DNA of 64,000 nt from Aquilaria yunnanensis (GCA_039654915.1 JBDJPA010000014.1:62001-126000); one strand, 5' to 3'. Shown: positions 1 through 11,694, numbered from the stretch's first letter. Notes: a model not told the origin generated them from the sequence alone. Numbers and translations: made by a program.

Positions 1-420
1 TACAAAAAAAAACGTAGGAAAATTATGCGCAGAAAAACCGTCGGATAAAATCTTATGTCCGACGGTTTTGAGTCAATAAATTTCTGACACAAAAAAGCGT
101 AGGATAAATGTCAGAGTAAGATGGCGGGAAATAATAGCGCTAAGTAGTCCGACGGTTTTGAGGCGAATGAGACCACATATGTAGGAAAAGCGTCGGACAC
201 GTTATCCAACGCTTTTCTTGCAGTTTATAGTCCTACGGTTTTGAGACAAAAAGTATCCGACGCTTTTCCTTCATTTTTTTTTCCTACGGTTTTGAGACAA
301 AAAAAGAGTGAGTGTCTTAAAAATGTAGGAATTTTAATCCTGCAATTTTCCTACAGTTTTTTTCCTACATTTTTTTGACGTTAGTTACTACAACTTTCCT
401 ACATTATTCTTGCAGTTTAA
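1..420. repeat. CACTA subterminal repeat field A
   Basis: About a dozen copies in both orientations of a 12-15 bp motif with cores cctacggttttga, tccgacggttttgag and their complements. Spacing is irregular, around 20-60 bp. It lies immediately upstream of the TATA box at 459. Confidence 0.75.
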
Positions 421-458
421 CTTTTCATATATACCTACGATCTTGCTACAAATTTTGG

Positions 459-467
459 CTATAAATA
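459..467 (+). promoter_or_regulatory. TATA box of the CACTA transposase-type promoter
   Basis: ctataaata is followed by a pyrimidine-rich, 5' UTR-like stretch (ctccccccttctcttctcc) and a possible splice donor at aaaggtattta near 555. Its position just inside the subterminal repeats fits a CACTA transposase promoter. No long reading frame follows. Confidence 0.5.
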
Positions 468-616
468 CCTCCCCCCTTCTCTTCTCCAACTCGTCCCAGC
501 AACAATTTCTACATCAAATTTCACTTCCGCTTCAACATCTTCTTCAACTTAATAAAGGTATTTATAAGTAATTTATAGATTAGTAATTTATCTGTTAATT
601 ATTTATCTGTTATAAG

Positions 617-687
617 CCGATGGGGATACATCAGATGATGAAACATCGCTCGATAGTTTTGAGTCAGATGAAGGCGATGATGTTTGA
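617..687 (+). pseudogene. Acidic terminal-exon remnant of a CACTA gene, copy 1
   Basis: After an AG acceptor at 615-616 an open frame encodes a D/E/S-rich tail (DGDTSDDETSLDSFESDEG...) that stops at 685-687. It looks like the last exon of a transposon gene whose middle has been deleted. A second acidic tail of similar character lies at 2643-2809. The product is not identified. Confidence 0.35.
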
Positions 688-905
688 TTAAGTGTAATTG
701 TTTAAAACATTTGCATGTTTTATTTGAAATTGTAATATAACTTTTAATGCATTTATGTTTGTGAATAGTTAAGGAAAAAAAATTATGAAATTTAATCATC
801 ACATATCTAATTAATTACATGTGTCGTTGAAATGAAAATAATTAACTTTTTTCCCACAAAAAATTATTGCATGCTATTAAAAAAATAATAATAATGTTAC
901 TAAAT

Positions 906-1190
906 GGGTAAAATCCACCAGGGGTCACCTAGCTTATTTTTTATAATGGTAGGGTTTAAAATTGTTGATAGAAAAAAATTAAATGACCATAAGTGTTATT
1001 TTATAATTTATTTCAAACTTTTTAATACAAAAACGTAAGCAATTAAAGTTAGATGTAACTCTGAAATTAACGGAAAGTACTCAAACAGAACACGCGATAA
1101 GAGGTAAGGTACTTCGGTAGGACAATTTGAAGGTAAGGTACCCGTTTAGGACAAAAACATAAGCTAGGTCACCCCCGGTGGATTTTACCC
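906..1190. mobile_element. MULE-type MITE, 285 bp, nested in the CACTA element
   Basis: Terminal inverted repeats of about 32 bp: gggtaaaatccacc at the left and ggtggattttaccc at the right, both continuing into gtcacctagcttat-like sequence. Flanks are gttactaaat (896-905) and gttaataaat (1191-1200), a 9-10 bp target duplication with one mismatch, which suits Mutator-type insertion. There is no coding capacity. Confidence 0.7.
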
Positions 1191-1379
1191 GTTAATAAAT
1201 TTGGGAGATTCAATCTGACCATATACATTAAATCTATATATTTAATTTCCAAAATATAAATATTTTCATTTATTCATCAACTAAAAAAAGTGTAATAATT
1301 AACTCCTCCAACCATATAATTAGTTCATATATAAATACATTATAAATTAGATATAAATATATATAAATATTTGATATTC

Positions 1380-1870
1380 ACTCTGTCCGACGATTTTAAG
1401 TTAGTAATTAATAAGGGTAGGAAAGATGTAGGAACATAATTACCTACGATAACGAGTTATCCGACGGTTTTAAGTCAGTATTTAAAAAATCGTCGGAAAT
1501 ATGTAGGATCATAACATAATGACATAGGGTAGCGCGTTGTCTGACATTTTTTAGTCAATATTTAAAAAATCGTAGGAAATATGTAGGACCATAATGACCT
1601 AGGGTAGCGCATTATCCGACGGTTTTGAGTCAATAATTCAGTTAAGTAGTAAAACTGTAGGAAAATTAGATGTCATAAAAGCGTAGGGTTTTTTGTAGCA
1701 AAACCGTAGGTGATTCGTTGAAGCAAAGGCAGGAAACCAATTACTGGCGGGAAATTCCAAAATTTGGTTTCCTACTCTTTTCATGCATTTTATATTTTTT
1801 GTAGGAAAACCGTAGGAAACATTGCTACGGTTTTCCTACATTTTTAAAAAATGCAGGAAAATCGTAGGTC
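1380..1870. repeat. CACTA subterminal repeat field B
   Basis: A second field of the same motif (tccgacggttttaag, aaaccgtaggaaa), followed at 1890-2010 by a 5' UTR-like pyrimidine-rich stretch and a possible splice donor at aggtaattttt. It repeats the arrangement at 1-560, so the 5' subterminal region and first exon seem to be duplicated, or a second related element is nested here. Confidence 0.65.
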
Positions 1871-2642
1871 TAGTTGGTAGCTAAATCGACAGACTTCCCC
1901 TTTAAATTCGTGGGAGTTCTTTAGTTTTCACTACTTCATTCCTTCATTTCTGCGACAAACTCTTCCAAACCCACTCCCCAAATCTCCCCCAGAGCTATTT
2001 AAACTAGGTAATTTTTATTTTTAAGTAATTTTTCATATATAATTAATGTTTGTTATTACATATAGTTGTTGTTTACATATATATATAATGCATGTATTGA
2101 AGGTTAAATTTTAAGAAGTTAGTTTTTATATTATATGTTTTAGGTAATGTTATATATGGTGTTAGTAATGAATATGTATGTGGTTAGTTATATGGTGTTA
2201 GTAATTAATATGTATGTGGTTAGGGACAACAATAACTTTTTATGTAATAATGGTTACTTCTATTTGTACTACAACATGTTACTATATATGTGGTTAATGT
2301 AAAAAACTGTTAATTCAATAATGTTAGAGTAATATTGTTAGCACTTTAATAATGTTAGTGTAATTAAGAAGCGCAAGTTACAACACTAATGTTACTTCAA
2401 TAATGTAAGTATAATCAGCTAATGCTAGTTTAATAATTTAATTTTATAAATAAGTATATATCAAATAATAATTAATTGGCAATTTTAAAAAGTGTTACTG
2501 CACAAATGGTATTCAAATAACTGAAATTTCAAAAATTACAGAGTTTACTAAAATAATGAAATTTAATATGTAAATGTTAGTGACGTAATGTTAATTTAGT
2601 ATTACATATATATGTAATAAGCATGTTAAACTTTAATTTTAG

Positions 2643-2809
2643 GATGGTTCACCCCAGACAGTCCGGCTCGGGCAAAGCCCCGGCCAAGGACATATATACA
2701 TGCATCGGCGCTCTCAGACGACCTACGGACCGGATCCTCCACTCAGCCTTCTGCCGACGATTGTAGCCAGCAAGATGACGATGATCAACCCGGCACTGCA
2801 TCTCATTGA
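2643..2809 (+). pseudogene. Acidic terminal-exon remnant of a CACTA gene, copy 2
   Basis: This GC-rich segment stands out from AT-rich surroundings and follows a ttttag acceptor. One frame is open to the TGA at 2807-2809 and ends ADDCSQQDDDDQPGTASH. The composition change and acidic end suggest a real transposon exon. It cannot be assigned to a transposase domain. Confidence 0.4.
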
Positions 2810-2879
2810 TTTTATATTAGATCTCCTTCAGTTCTTTGCAATTAACTTTTTCCTGTAAAATTTGATTACTTTTATGTAT

Positions 2880-2913
2880 AGTAATTTTATTGATTACTTT
2901 GATCAATTGTTAT

Positions 2914-2945
<32 letters not shown>

Positions 2946-3060
2946 AAAATATTAACAGAATAAAAGTAATAATAATAATAATAATTTGTGTTTTATTATT
3001 ATTATTAAATAATGCAATATAATATGTTTTTATTTTGTATATAAATTAATTTACTAAAAT
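2880..3060. repeat. AT-rich (AAT)n-like simple repeat
   Basis: Runs of aataataat and attattatt around 2920-3010 within the CACTA element. Confidence 0.6.
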
Positions 3061-3528
3061 CTTTAAATTGTCACAAAATCGTAGGAGATATATTAATGAC
3101 AGAAAACCGTAGGAGATATTAAAGTCACAAAAACGTAGGAGATATTAAAGTCACAAAACCGTAGGAATTAATTAATCTCAAAACCGTCTTAAATAATGGG
3201 GACCACGGGCGTCATAAAAGCGTAGGAATTAATGCATCTCAAAACCGTCTTAAATAATGGGGACCACGGGCGTCATAAAAGCGTAGGACAAAGGGGTCAC
3301 AAAACCGTAGGAAATAGTTTTGTCAGAAAACTGTAGGAATTAATGCATCTCAAAATCATCGGATATACTGGGGACCACGGGCGTTATAAAAGCGTAGGAC
3401 TATTTTACGTTTATCCGACGGTTTTTATTTCCGACATTACTTTTTCCTACGGTTTTGTCCGACGATTTTAATTGTAGGAAATGACCATTTCCTACAGTTT
3501 TCCTACATTTTTTCCCGTCTCAAATGCC
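3060..3528. repeat. CACTA subterminal repeat field C (right end)
   Basis: Repeated aaaaccgtagga(g/a)atatta and two near-identical about 60-bp blocks containing ggggaccacgggcgtcataa near 3199 and 3258. The field runs up to the terminal repeat at 3529. Confidence 0.75.
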
Positions 3529-3544
3529 TTGTTTTCTTGTAGTG
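3529..3544. repeat. Right terminal inverted repeat of the CACTA element
   Basis: tgttttcttgtagtg on the plus strand, i.e. CACTACAAGAAAACA read inward. The target duplication cannot be tested because the left end is not fixed. Confidence 0.75.
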
Positions 3545-3748
3545 TTTGTAGCCTGGATTGGTGAGTAAAATTCGAATGCCTACCTGAGGAAGATGTCTTT
3601 TCCCGGTTGGGCTCTTCGAGAACATGCCATTGCACAACTTTAAAGGTATAAATGGTCACTACCTGCAACTATAAATAGAGGAAAACGCCATGATTGGAAG
3701 AGGAAAAGGAATAGAAACAAAAGGTAATTTAAAAATAAAGCTTACTTG
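3545..3748. other. Short host segment between CACTA element and solo LTR, possible exon debris
   Basis: On the plus strand tttgtagcctggattg is followed by a good donor (gtgagt). On the minus strand a stretch near 3590-3645 is open in one frame (VVQWHVLEEPNREKTSSS) before gtaggc. Either could be exon remains; neither product is recognised. The last five bases, ACTTG, are the solo-LTR target duplication. Confidence 0.25.
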
Positions 3749-4049
3749 TGTGGCAACGTGCGGGCCGTTTTCGCGAGTTGCCACCAATCAGTTTTCTTAG
3801 GTCGATTGGTCACCTTAAAATTGGTCTGCGAGAGTTCGGGGATCGGGAGTACGGTTACGCTAAAACAATATTGTTATAGCGCCCAAAATTGGCACCTTAG
3901 TTGATTTTAATTTTGTTTTACTTTGCTTTTAAATAATTTTCAGTTAACTTAGAAATTTTAACTGAATTAGTCGAAATGTGGATTTTTAAGTTAATTTGTA
4001 CTTTTAAAAGTCTTTGGTAATTAATTTGTATAAAATTTGATACTTCCGA

Positions 4050-4177
4050 ACCATGGACTCTGCCGAGTCACCCGGACACGGAAGTTTCAATTCCGAACCA
4101 TAGACTCTGCCGAGTCACCCGGACACGGAAGTTTTAATTCCGAACCATGGACTCTGCCGAGTCACCCGGACACGGAA
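4050..4177. repeat. Triplicated LTR stem-loop unit
   Basis: Three tandem units of about 46 bp built on ccgaaccatggactctgccg, then agtcacccggacacgga. Each holds the pairs ACTC/GAGT around tgcc and TCCG/CGGA outside. The LTRs at 21837, 37744 and 45762 have two copies of the homologous unit. Confidence 0.7.
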
Positions 4178-5548
4178 TTTGATGAAATTTTAAATAATTT
4201 AATCCATATCATAAATTCTAATAAATATGGATTTTTATCTTTGTATTTATTTAATTTAATTAAAAAGTTGATATTTTCCCAAACCGTGGATCCTGCCGGA
4301 TCATCCGGATATGGATTTTATAATTTTCCGGTTTACTGTCTGGATTTTTGTTATTTAATTTTAATTTTTTTTTTGTTTTGATTTGCTTTAAATCAATTAA
4401 TATCCAAACCATGGATTCTAACCGAACCACCTGGATATGGACAAAGGATTGCTTTGAGATTTTATTAATTTCCAAGAATGAATCTTTGAAATTTTCCATG
4501 TGTTATAAAATTGACTCTTATTAAATCTCTTCCTAATTTCTAGATGGTGAGAAAAGTAAGCATACCTGAGCAATTAATTTACTAATTATTTTTATACGCT
4601 ATTAATATTTATTATTTTCAAGATGCATTATGAGATCTAAATCACAACTATAAGATCAAGAGAAAATAAAAATGAGTTAAACATTCCAAGTAATATGCCT
4701 ATATAGATTTAATGACTAAATTTTATAGATGACAAATTAAACAGAACAAAGAGAGAAATCAAAGAAAGTAAAATAAATAAAGAAGTAAGTAAATAAATAA
4801 ATAAGTAAAAAGAAAATAGATAGTCAAGTAAGTAAGTAAATAAATCAACCGATGAGTAAATAAAGAGAACAAATAAAAAGAAAACAAACAAAAAAAAAAA
4901 AAAAACAAAAAAACAAAAGAGACAACATGAAGTAAAACACATAAGTCATATTTTGTATAAACTTAATAATTAAAATTAATGCAAAGCTCAAACAGACAAA
5001 ATAAATAAAACAAAAGAAAAGAGAAATCAATAAAAATCCTGCTGTTAGTGACTGATCTGCGAGATAAAATGAAGTTAGTGACTCATATGAAATAAAATTA
5101 GAAGATGGAGGATTGAATAAGGGTTTTACCCAAAAAAAAAACTTTGACTTGGTCAAAATAAAAGATGCGTCTGGCGTCTTCGTCTTCTTCTTTTGTTCTT
5201 CCGGCGTCGGGACGATGGTGGCGCTGCATCAAAAGGGGACGGCAGGGCGACCGAGGGGGAAGTCTAAGCGCGGCACGAAGCACGGGCGCTGCGTGGTGGA
5301 GCAAGGGAATAGCTTCGGTGGCGGTTCCATCTCCGGAACCGAGGACAGACAGGGAATCTCGACGCCGCCGGTGGCTGTGGCTGATGGACGATGGCGCACT
5401 GAGTAGCTACCTTCAGGCTTCACGAGGTCGATGAAGACGGAGCGAGCGAGGCGGCGAGCAGATGAGGGATTGCGAGAGCGAGCTACGGTCAGCGTCACCG
5501 CGTCTGCCAACTGCCGAGGGAGGCAGCAGCAACAGCAACTGAGATGGA

Positions 5549-5555
5549 TTTATAG
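5549..5555 (-). promoter_or_regulatory. Candidate TATA box of the solo LTR promoter
   Basis: The minus strand reads GGGCTATAAATCC, at the place corresponding to the LTR TATA in the full element (23915, 39818). The downstream region on the minus strand is GC-rich and unlike the other LTRs. Confidence 0.45.
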
Positions 5556-5689
5556 CCCAGCCACAGTCGCCAATCATATACCACCCAGCAGGAAATATTT
5601 TGTTCTTTCGAGCGAAAGAGATGAATCGTGGGCGTGGGCCTTGAGCTTGGAAGAGTACGCGGCGAACTTCTGAGGGAGAGGAGAAGGAA

Positions 5690-5935
5690 GCAATTGAAGT
5701 AGGAGAAGGTGAGAGAGAGATCATCCTGGAGAGAGAGAGAGAGAGAGAAGAGAGTCGAGAGAAGGAAATTAGTTCTGTGTGGCCAGAGAAGATGGTTGTT
5801 TGCGAGGGAGGAAGGAAAATTGAGAGTGAAAAGCTGTTGTGAGAGAGAGAGAGGGAGAGCCTTCGGGAGAGAGAGAGCTTAGGGAGCAGGTGAGAGATCC
5901 GCTCCAGCTAGGGAGCTTCCTGAGTGAGAGAGCTA
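5690..5935. repeat. (GA)n-rich simple repeat in the solo LTR
   Basis: Runs of gagagagagaga at 5732-5755 and 5840-5880 in a purine-rich tract, upstream of the TATA box in minus-strand orientation. Confidence 0.6.
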
Positions 5936-6259
5936 AGAAGGCCCCATTCTAAATAGAAACGAGAAGAAGAAAGGAGAAGGCTCCAGAGGGCCTCGAAGTC
6001 TCTGGAGATGAGATTTTTTTATTTTTATTATTATTTTAACTAATAATAAATTTTTAATTTTTAATTTAACACACACAAACAGATATATTATTATATTTTA
6101 TTCATTTTTTTTTTAAACTTATAAAATAAAAATGCCCCATCTTAAACTAATTGTTATCAATAAATATAAAATATTATTATTTATTATTTTTTAATTTTTA
6201 ATTTGTTTTAATTTTTAATTAATTTTTTGATGAAGGTCGGACGAAATTGGGTGTCAACA

Positions 6260-6401
6260 ACTTGCAAAATTGGTGGTTGTGAGGCGGTGAAGCAAATAAT
6301 GCATATTTCTATCAGATCATCTTCCTCTTTGTCCTCGACGCCTTCTTCTCCTTCACCGTCACCAAGGTCGTCTGGAATACGAAAAGATTGGGAAAAAAGA
6401 A
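6260..6401. other. Host segment right of the solo LTR, possible membrane-protein exon debris
   Basis: After a possible acceptor (tttctatcag) the plus strand is open as IIFLFVLDAFFSFTVTKVVW, a hydrophobic run resembling a transmembrane exon; the minus strand of the same bases gives an acidic frame after attccag. No family is recognised and the stretch ends at the next transposon. Treat as possible gene remains only. Confidence 0.2.
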
Positions 6402-9205
6402 GGCCTAAATACACTAATAGTCCTCTAACTTTGCCATCTCATACGAGTTGTTCCATTATTTTTGACCCAGTATGACTTAGTCCTGAAATTTTGTAAAATC
6501 ATGCGACTTAGTCATCATATTTTTCAAATTTTGTGACTTAGTTCTTCAGCTATCAAGATAAACTACAACTTTAGATCCTAACATCCAATCTTTCAGCAAA
6601 ATAACCCTTTTATTTAGGAACTTCCAGCACCAAACATGTGGAATAATAAACTTTACTAAATTGTTAAATACATAATTAACCAATTAATAACTTACAAAAT
6701 GATAATTTAAAAAATTATATACAGTAATTTTAAAAATATATAATTATTTAATAATTTATAGTTTGCCTATTTTTTCTAAAAAACTACTTTGGTTGACTTA
6801 TTGTAAAGAAAAAAAAAATTTATGCACTCCATTATTATGTTGATCAATTGCTTTTCCTAAATATTTTTTCTCACTCTTTCCATTCAAAATATGCAACATT
6901 AGGGAATTATGAATTTAGAGATCATTAGAGAATTTTTTTTCTTTAAGTAGATTTACATTTCAAACAATTTTCCAAATTAATCTTCTTGGTTTTAATATTT
7001 TGTGATTTAGAATTAGTATATCACATTATCATGAAACTAATGCATCTATTCTAATTCTCATGCTAATGAAGATGATATGTACCATAACTTCCTTGGCTTT
7101 TTATTATTTGTTTTTGAAGAAAAATTTGGGGAAAAATGAAAAAAAAAATCCAATGAAGATGGTATGTACTATCATTTGTTATCTACTTTGGCTAGATATA
7201 AATAAGAGTGGGGAATTTAGGGAAAAATAAAAAAAAATAATTTAACCAATTAATTAGAATATTGACTTTTTTTTTTTTTTGTCTTTTGATGGATTCCAAC
7301 TAGAATTTATATCTGAAAAAAAATATATTCAATAAACATAAAAGAAGCCATTAATATGCAAGAAATTGGAGAAATAAAAAAGATAAAGAAAAACTAAGGA
7401 AGAATATGTGGGAAAAATCATCCCAAAGTTAAAGGTTGGATTTTTTTTTTCCAAATTTTTCTTTAAAAAAATGATAAAAAGCTAAGGAAGTTATAGTATG
7501 TACCATCTTCATTAGTATGAGAATTGCAATAGATGAATTAGTTTCAAGATGATGTGGTACACTAATTCTAAATCACAAAGTATTAATACCAAAAAAATTA
7601 ATTTAGAAAATTGTTTGAAAACTAAATCTACTTAAAACAAAACTCCTTTAAAAATTATCTCTAAATTCATAAGTCCGTAGTGTTGCATATTTTTTATAAA
7701 AAAAAAGTGAGAAAAATATTTAGAAAAAATAATTGATCAACATAATAGTGGAGTGCATAAAAAATATTTTTTTCCTTTCCAATAAGTCAACCAAATTAGG
7801 TTACTAGTTTTTTAGAAAAAAAATAAGCAAAATATAAATTACTAAATAATTGTATATTTTTTAAATTATTGTATATAATTTTTTGAATTATCATTTTGTA
7901 AGTTATTAATTAGTTAATTGTGTATTTAACAAATTATTAAAGTTTATTAATCCATAACTTTGGTGATAATGGAAGTTCCTAAATAGATCTACCACATTTC
8001 ATAAAAGATAAATTAGTATATCACATCATCATGAAACTAATGCATCCGTTTCAATTCTCATGCTACTGAAGATGGTATGTACTATAACTTCCTTGGCTTT
8101 TTATTATTTGTTTTAGAAGAAAATTTTGGGGAAAAATGAGAAAAAAAATCCAATGAAGATGATATGTACTATCATTTGTTATCTAATTTTGCTAGATATA
8201 AATAAGAGCAGGGAATTTAGGGAACAATAAAAAAATTAATTTAACCAATTAATTAGAATATTGACTATTTTTTTTTGTCTTTTGATGGATTCCAACTAGA
8301 ATTTATGTTTGAAAAAAAAAAAAGAGATTCAATAAACATAAAAGAAGCCATTAATATGCAAGAAATTGAAGAAATAAAGAAGATAAAGAAAAACTAAGGA
8401 AGAATATGAGGGAAAAATCATCCCAAAGTTAAAGGTTAGATTTTTTGTGTGTATTTTTTCCCCAAATTTTTCTTTAAAAACAAATGATAAAATGCTAAGG
8501 AAGTTATAGTATGTACCATCTTCATTAGCATGAGAATTGCAATGGATGAATTAGTTTCAAGATGATGTGGTACACTAATTCTAAATCACAAAATATTAAT
8601 ACCAAAAAAATTAATTTAGAAAATTGTTTGAAAACTAAATCTACTTAAAAAAAACTCCTTTAAAAATTATCTCTAAATTCATAAGTCCCTAATGTTGTAT
8701 ATTTTGTTTAAAAAAAAGTGATAAAATATTTAGAAAAAATAATTGATCAACATAATGGTAGAGTGCATAAAAAATATTTTTTTTCCTTTCCAATAAGTCA
8801 ACCAAAGTAGTTTACTAGTTTTTTTAGAAAAAAAAAAAAGCAAAACATAAATTATTAAATAATTAAATATTTTCTAAATTATTGTATATAATTTTTTGAA
8901 TTATCATTTTTTAAGTTATTAATTAGCTAATTATGTATTTAACAAATTATTAAAGTTTATTAGTCCACAACTTTAGTGATAATGGAAGTTCCTAAATAGA
9001 ATAGTCATTTTGCTAAAAGATTATATGCTAGGACTTAAAGTTGTAGTTTATCCTGATGGCTGAAGAACAAAGTCACGCCATTTGAAAAGTTTGAGGACTA
9101 ACTCACATGATTTTGCAGAGTTGGAGACTAAGACATACTGATTCAAAGTTAAGGGACCAACTCGTGCAAGTTGCAAAGTTAAAGGACTATTGGTGCATTT
9201 AGTTC
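6402..9205. mobile_element. Mutator-like foldback element, 2.8 kb, non-coding
   Basis: The left end ggcctaaatacactaatagt and the right end, read inward as gaactaaatgcaccaatagt, are inverted, and the inverted homology continues for hundreds of bases (cctctaactttgcc / gcaaagttaaagg). Flanks aaaaaagaa (6393-6401) and aaaaaataa (9206-9214) could be a 9-bp target duplication with one mismatch, but they are low-complexity. The interior is two tandem copies of an about 1-kb unit that is itself palindromic. There is no transposase frame. It belongs with the GGCCTAA-ended elements at 14468 and 49267. Confidence 0.65.
7010..8990. repeat. Two tandem about 1-kb palindromic units inside the foldback element
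   Basis: The segment starting tagtatatcacattatcatg near 7015 recurs near 8012 as tagtatatcacatcatcatg and stays alignable for about 1 kb. Within each unit the left arm (tgtaccataacttccttggc) pairs with a right arm (gctaaggaagttatagtatg) some 400 bp away. Confidence 0.7.
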
Positions 9206-9393
9206 AAAAAATAAACCTAGAAAAGTGTGGAACTTGAAGGCTGTTGTTCTCGCGTTAATGGGGCAATGTATGTTGGGCCGATAAATAGAAGTGAAAGCAC
9301 ATTGGCCTGGTCCAAGAACAAATTTTGGCTGGGCCACTACTGTGGCTACTGTTTTGAAGAACAGTTCTAGCAGAACTCCCCTTTGTAAATATG

Positions 9394-9685
9394 CTCTCTC
9401 CGTCCCATTTTAGTTAAAACATTTCTTTGGATACGGAAATTAATGTGTATGTAATTTGTATTAATTTTTTATGTAGTAAAAGCTTAAATAATGATTACAA
9501 AAGAAAATATTTTTTTTTGGATTTTGTGCAATGAGAGATTGAGTAGATATTAAAAAAAGAGTCTTTATTGGGTTTTGTGTAAAATGATTATTTAATTGTT
9601 TAAACTTTTCAAAAAGAGGAAAAGTTTCAACCTTTTGGAACATCCTAAAAAGTAATATGTTTCAAGTAAAGTGGGACGGAGGGAG
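9394..9685. mobile_element. Stowaway-type MITE (Tc1/mariner), 292 bp
   Basis: Left end ctctctccgtcccatttta and right end aaagtgggacggagggag are inverted and match the common plant Stowaway terminus (CTCCCTCCGTCCC). The right flank begins TA; the left flank is TG, so one side of the TA duplication has probably mutated. AT-rich inside, without coding capacity. Confidence 0.8.
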
Positions 9686-11690
9686 TAATATATAATGTAG
9701 AAGAACAGTATTTTTAAACTCCTTTTTAGTACTAGTAGAGAGACCCCCACTCCACTGGAGACAATTTTGAACAATCAAGAAATTTTCAAAAGCAAAATAT
9801 GTCAAGTGATGCAATTTATTGTATAGAGTTAACACTTGTGGCCTAATATGACTTAGACATACAATCTTAAGGATATAATGCATAATTTAACTGCAAGAGG
9901 TAGAATGATAATATTTTATCTAACTTCCACAATTACACAAAAGGGCATGCCAATTAGAAACTTACATATGCACCCATGTCTTCCTCTTGACTAGCCAATT
10001 TCACTCTCGGCCATCGCCACTATTGCTTTCCACAATCTCAACACAACTGATTTTCGCATCAATCTGCCATGTTCAGCACCTCCAACATCGTAGATCATAT
10101 TTGCAGTTGAAGTCAATGCTGGCAACCGCTTTCATTTTGTTAAAGAGAACATAGTATGCATAATTTGTCTTACAAAGTTCTTAAAGAGAGTAGCATGGGT
10201 AGTTTGAGTACAACAGTCTTATTAATACATACATGCTAGTGTTTCCAAGGTTGGATATTGTCCATATTTATTACATATAGAGGGATAAAGGTAGATGCAA
10301 GACAAGCTGCACTTGGTGTCTTTGTATTTTCCTTCAATCTGTTGGTGGATCAGTAAAGTTTCTAATTGAAATCTATCCAACAATAAAATTGATTAAATTT
10401 TTTAAGATACAAAAAAAAAAATTAGCTTCCCTTTTTTATGATAAAGCAACCCTATTTCCAGAAAAAAGAGTAAAAATTTTATTTTTGTTAGTTTTAAAAA
10501 TCACTGGTATACTATAAAATTGATTCTTAATTTCTAAATGAATTTATCTTTATGAAATGAAAGTGAAGAACCACATACACATATTTCAACCGTTTAAATT
10601 TTACTGACCTATTTAACTTAATAAAAAATTTAAAACAATGAAATCAATTTATTTTTTTACATAATTTTAGAAAATTCTATCACGTACTCTTCTACCATAT
10701 TTATTTCCCTAGATATTAGAAAAATTCAATTTTTAGACAAGTTCTCTGATCTTCGTGCTTTTAACTTTTGTGGGTTCTTTTATTTAGTCTTTTGATTCTT
10801 CGGAGTTGGATATTGCCAGTGTGAAGTTATGAACCATGTGGTGTGCTTACTGGAAGAGAGGCATCTTAGAACTGCACTGGAGGACCCAAATTGTCAAATT
10901 GGAGCAACTCGGGCCTACATTACAACGAAACCAACATACCAAGGACTACAATTGGATTTAACCAACAAGCACAACTCTTTAGACAAATCACTCCCTAACT
11001 TTTCCCGACAACACCTAGATGCATGTTAAATCCCAAAAAAAACAAATAATAATGAACAACATACTACAGACATATGTTCCTAATTTAACATTCTAACACC
11101 CAATAACTCATCAATAAAAAAAAATCAGTAGTAGAAAAAGGGCCACAATATTATGATTTTACTAAGGATAAAATTGCAACATATAGAAAATCAATGGTCC
11201 CAATGCAACAGAACGACATATATCAGGATATCAGCTGAATTAGGACAGCCAAATTGGGACATGTGACGTCATGCGAGATAGGATGCAGCTGCCGCATGCT
11301 AAACTTCAAGGCTCCCTTTGCTAAAACGTAAAACCTTTGAGGCCAAAAAAGGGAATTATTCCACCTTCTCTTGGACAGCTGTCACCATCTCCTCAACCCC
11401 TCGCGCTTTAATGTATATATAGATTATTGTCACCTCTTTAAAATATGTATATTGGATGTAGCATTTTAAAATTATAATTAGTTATTTTTTATAGATAATG
11501 GCTAAACCTTTTTTCAACCTCAGCAGATTTCTTTTCTTTTATCTTGACCTCAAAACTGTTCCATCTAACAATTAGCCTTTAGGGACAGTACAGGGATAGT
11601 GGCGAGGTTAACAAATCTGCAAATTTGGGGATTGAAGCTACCATAGATAAAATTTAGAAGAAATATTTTCTTCAGCTTTTGTCCACTTCA
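9686..11690. other. Intergenic DNA, no supported gene
   Basis: No frame here shows convincing coding character. The longest, at 10829-11029, has no recognisable domain and no promoter or splice context. Composition is ordinary, with a slightly less AT-rich part at 9960-10130. Confidence 0.5.
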
Positions 11691-11694
11691 CAGT

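Larger units (their letters stand above)
1..3544. mobile_element. CACTA (En/Spm-like) DNA transposon, right part, non-autonomous
   Basis: The right end at 3529-3544 reads, on the minus strand, CACTACAAGAAAACA, the usual terminus of plant CACTA elements. Inside lie three dense fields of a short subterminal motif (forms of tcctacggttttgag and aaaaccgtagga), typical of transposase binding arrays in this superfamily. The first bases of the window (tacaaaaaaaaacg) could be the left terminus minus its first three bases, which would make this a nearly complete element of about 3.55 kb, but the left end is not proven. No transposase reading frame survives. Two promoter/5' UTR-like segments and two short acidic exons remain, which suggests an internally deleted and partly duplicated derivative. 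Confidence 0.8.
3749..6259 (-). mobile_element. Solo LTR, Ogre/Tat-like Gypsy family, divergent subfamily (2511 bp)
   Basis: It starts TGTGGCAACGT and ends GGGTGTCAACA on the plus strand, the same termini as the LTRs at 21837, 37744 and 45762, and is flanked by a perfect ACTTG duplication (3744-3748, 6260-6264). The first about 600 bp match the other LTRs, with three copies of the CCATGGACTCTGCCGAGTCA unit rather than two. The centre (about 4700-5950) is largely unlike the other copies and contains a GC-rich, then GA-rich stretch. The strand is inferred from the full element, where the LTR reads 5' to 3' on the minus strand. Confidence 0.9.

Noticed and set aside
4709..5156. Hydrophobic minus-strand frames in the first solo LTR
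   Set aside because: They arise from (aaat)n/(agta)n repeats in the LTR and lie within a non-coding control region.
10829..11029. 66-codon plus-strand frame
   Set aside because: No domain, coding bias, promoter or splice context.
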